A stretch of DNA of 64,000 bases from contig NZ_CP097329.1 in the NCBI RefSeq assembly GCF_030323025.1, forward strand, positions 2,015,001-2,079,000, written 5' to 3'. The translations under genes and the position numbers were made by a program. The notes beneath the pieces are model-generated. The model ran no database searches. It was given only the letters and a program-made list of their open reading frames with translations, and was not told where the DNA came from. Below, in pieces: positions 62,298-64,000 of the stretch (position 1 is the stretch's first letter; each line of letters starts with the position of its first letter). Source of the stretch: Pseudanabaena mucicola str. Chao 1806 (GTDB taxonomy: Bacteria > Cyanobacteriota > Cyanobacteriia > Pseudanabaenales > Pseudanabaenaceae).

Positions 62298-62354
62298 GCC
62301 ATAAAACCCAGAAGAGAGTTGAGGCGCGAATCGCCTCAACTCTCTTCTGGGTTT
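62298..62354 (-). terminator. Perfect hairpin with 26-bp arms
   Basis: ATAAAACCCAGAAGAGAGTT continues to GAGGCG, loop CGAAT, then the exact complement. It lies 175 bases after the CheW gene, and may act as its terminator or be a separate element. Confidence 0.5.
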
Positions 62355-62528
62355 TATTTTTGTCCTAACATAACAGGCTACAGCTATACCTTAAATGAAG
62401 GAAGCCTTTAATACACTAATCAAAGTCTAAAGTAGGAGCGGATTTAGTTGATTGAAGCAAGAGCTATATGATAAACACGTCCCTACTTAGTACACGATCG
62501 CCTGATGGAGGGATAGTTCCACAACCTC

Positions 62529-62987
62529 TTATGAAGATGCCATTTTTAATAATAATTCGGAATCAAGTAAAAAAACTGTTTGTGGTTCAGATTTTTTGAT
62601 CGGTATTTGCATAATGTGGCTTGCAATTCCTAATGTGTCGTGATCACGATATTCAGAAGTCACAGTCTGAAGGCTTAGAAGTGGCACATCTTCAACATTA
62701 GGCAAAGTATCAATCGTAATTCCACATAAACTCTTCTTTCCTAAAAAAATCACTAAAAATCCCTTTGCAATATTTTTTTCTTGGTCATAAATGCGCTTAT
62801 ATAAATCGATAACCAAGACTTCTTGATCCTCATACATGGCTATACCCAGTAACTTATCGCCACTGCGATGAATTTTTGGTAAAGGAATAATCCGAATTAC
62901 ACTATCAATTCCAATCGCTAAATTCAGATTTCCCATTGTAAAAACAAGGAATTTAAGCTTTTCTTCTTTCTTTTGCTTAGTGATCAT
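62529..62987 (-). CDS. CheW-like scaffold protein
   Basis: The 152-residue protein shows the CheW fold: LKFLVFTMGNLNLAIGID at the start, RSGDKLLGIAMYEDQEVLVI (about 41), and FLVIFLGKKSLCGITIDTL (about 80). CheW couples a receptor to a CheA kinase. It lies about 80 bases downstream of the CheA-like gene, on the same strand. In cyanobacteria such clusters control type IV pilus motility and phototaxis, which is likely but not provable here. Confidence 0.85.
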   Translation of the reverse strand: MITKQKKEEKLKFLVFTMGNLNLAIGIDSVIRIIPLPKIHRSGDKLLGIAMYEDQEVLVIDLYKRIYDQEKNIAKGFLVIFLGKKSLCGITIDTLPNVEDVPLLSLQTVTSEYRDHDTLGIASHIMQIPIKKSEPQTVFLLDSELLLKMASS

Positions 62988-63021
62988 AATAATTCTCTTT
63001 GAAATCCTTTATACCAACCTG

Positions 63022-63072
63022 AACTAAGTTGTGAGAGTTGCACCCGCAGGGTGCGACTCTCACAACTTAGTT
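63022..63072. repeat. 24-bp-arm hairpin overlapping a stop codon
   Basis: AACTAAGTTGTGAGAGTTGC ... with one mismatch against its complement, loop GCA. The stop codon of the CheA-like gene lies in the right arm. It may separate its message from that of cheW. The ends AACCTGAACTAA and TTAGTTCG hint at family C. Confidence 0.6.
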
Positions 63073-64000
63073 CGTATTCAATAGTCCTTGAATAGTTTCG
63101 ATTAGTTGTTGCTCAAGATAGGGCTTAGTATGATATCCCGAAGCTCCCAGCATCTCGGCAACCCTGCGATGTTTTGCGCCACTACGAGAAGTCAACATAA
63201 CTATCGGAAGTTTCGCATAACGGTTTTCTTTCCGACAGGCGGTTAAAAATTCAAATCCATTCATAACTGGCATTTCCACATCACAGATTACGGCTTGGAT
63301 GTCAGGCGATCGTGAAAGTTGCTCGAGCGCTTCTCGACCATCAACGGATTGGATGACCTGATAGCCAAACTTCTCTAAGGTTAGATACAAAGCCTGACGA
63401 GTAGTTAGGGAATCATCAACAATGAGGATTGTTCGTCTTTGTTGAAGTTTTGGTTTGGGTCTTAATGCAGGTGGAACAGATTGTACATCTGTGGAATTTA
63501 TTGGGGAACTGGATGGAGAATTTGGTGCTGAACTTATTACTGGAAGTGGTAAGTTATTTACGGGATTTATAGCCAATAGAGATGTACTATCAATCACAGG
63601 TACAAGACTGCCATCACCGAGAACTGTACAACCATAGAGGTAAGATGGCGGCGCGACAGCTTTACCAAAGGGTTTAATTGCTAATTCCTGCTCGTTGATG
63701 ACGCGATCAATTGGTAGGGCGGCGATTTCATCACCATCAGCTAATAGTAATAAGGTGGTCTGATCTTCTTCTGTAAATGACTCTGGTGTGAGTATATCGA
63801 GAGATTTTTTAGGCAATGGATAACCATCGGCAAAGATAGAAGGCGGATATAAAGGAATCAAACGATCTTCAAAACGGAAAAATTCTTTGCCCTGAATAAT
63901 TTGAATCGCATTAGATTCAACGGTGATAATTCCTAATAACGTGTCGATCGCGATCGCCATTAATCGCTCCTGCACACTGAAAATTAGCAACTTAGCAATA
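63067..64000 (-). CDS. CheA-like hybrid kinase, C-terminal part (runs off the window)
   Basis: The open frame extends past base 64000 without a start. Residues from the edge cover a CheW-like domain (LLIFSVQERLMAIAIDTLLG, VLGDGSLVPVID), a Pro/Ser-rich linker and a receiver (RTILIVDDSLTTRQALYL, phospho-Asp in AVICDVEMPVMNGFEF, Lys in YHTKPYLEQ). This is the end of a CheA/PixL/PilL-type hybrid kinase, whose Hpt and kinase domains should lie to the right. Followed by a hairpin and cheW. Confidence 0.8.
   Translation of the reverse strand, partial: IAKLLIFSVQERLMAIAIDTLLGIITVESNAIQIIQGKEFFRFEDRLIPLYPPSIFADGYPLPKKSLDILTPESFTEEDQTTLLLLADGDEIAALPIDRVINEQELAIKPFGKAVAPPSYLYGCTVLGDGSLVPVIDSTSLLAINPVNNLPLPVISSAPNSPSSSPINSTDVQSVPPALRPKPKLQQRRTILIVDDSLTTRQALYLTLEKFGYQVIQSVDGREALEQLSRSPDIQAVICDVEMPVMNGFEFLTACRKENRYAKLPIVMLTSRSGAKHRRVAEMLGASGYHTKPYLEQQLIETIQGLLNTN

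Overview
The window is cyanobacterial chromosome, most likely from a filamentous, Pseudanabaena-like species; the genus is inferred from how the proteins read, and no search was run. Direct support for a cyanobacterium: allophycocyanin genes apcA-apcB-apcC, photosystem I psaC, NDH-1 genes ndhD and ndhP, an NblA-type gene, an omega-3 desaturase, a VTE5-type phytol kinase, and very frequent HIP1 octamers (GCGATCGC) inside and outside genes. I see no rRNA, tRNA, CRISPR array, prophage or plasmid backbone.

Layout. 1-2.6 kb: an inverted repeat, an IS1595-type insertion fused onto the 5' end of cutA, mtnX, a 147-bp palindromic element and ndhP. 2.5-14.4 kb: ribBA, an Fe-S (6-4) photolyase, an aldo/keto reductase, a NodB-NAGPA fusion protein, ctaA-ctaB, and an ECF sigma / anti-sigma / Spy-like operon. 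14.4-21 kb: an IS graveyard (IS1634, IS256 and IS4-type fragments abutting), a secreted alpha-amylase, an SGNH hydrolase and a decayed antitoxin-like / retropepsin-like / LuxR cluster. 21-31.5 kb: a hydroxylase-like membrane protein, a PatA-like regulator, a fasciclin protein, phytol kinase, a large histidine kinase, ndhD and an aminotransferase. 31.5-37.4 kb: lgt, a DUF2232-like protein, a PedR-like regulator with a co-transcribed partner, a HAD phosphatase, nblA and apcABC. 37.4-50.6 kb: a LysM-M23 peptidase, an inositol-phosphatase family protein, an EcsC-like gene split by a miniature element, psaC, uvrA, a cupin, accA, an FkbM methyltransferase and der. 50.6-64 kb: dxr, a frameshifted BrnA-like antitoxin, a truncated desaturase, a MerR regulator with its palindromic operator, Uma2 and PIN-like nucleases, the succinic-semialdehyde dehydrogenase / 2-oxoglutarate decarboxylase pair of the cyanobacterial TCA bypass, desB, recQ, IS remnants, and CheW plus the C-terminal part of a CheA-like hybrid kinase that runs off the right edge.

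The strongest unexplained signal is the number and variety of short, near-perfect palindromic elements (about 75-150 bp). They fall into at least seven sequence families. Several have terminal inverted repeats and target-site duplications: TA for some, 7 bp for one, 8 bp for another. One copy sits inside the EcsC-like gene, and removing it with one TA restores the reading frame exactly. A 23-bp-arm palindrome lies in frame inside ctaA. Many gene ends carry perfect hairpins that overlap the stop codon, so these elements and the terminators may be related.

Functional links within the window: riboflavin synthesis (ribBA); haem A synthesis (ctaA, ctaB); light harvesting (apcABC, nblA, pedR-like); electron transport (ndhD, ndhP, psaC); DNA repair (phrB, uvrA, recQ); lipid and membrane biogenesis (accA, desB, lgt, phytol kinase); the TCA bypass; and chemotaxis-type signalling.
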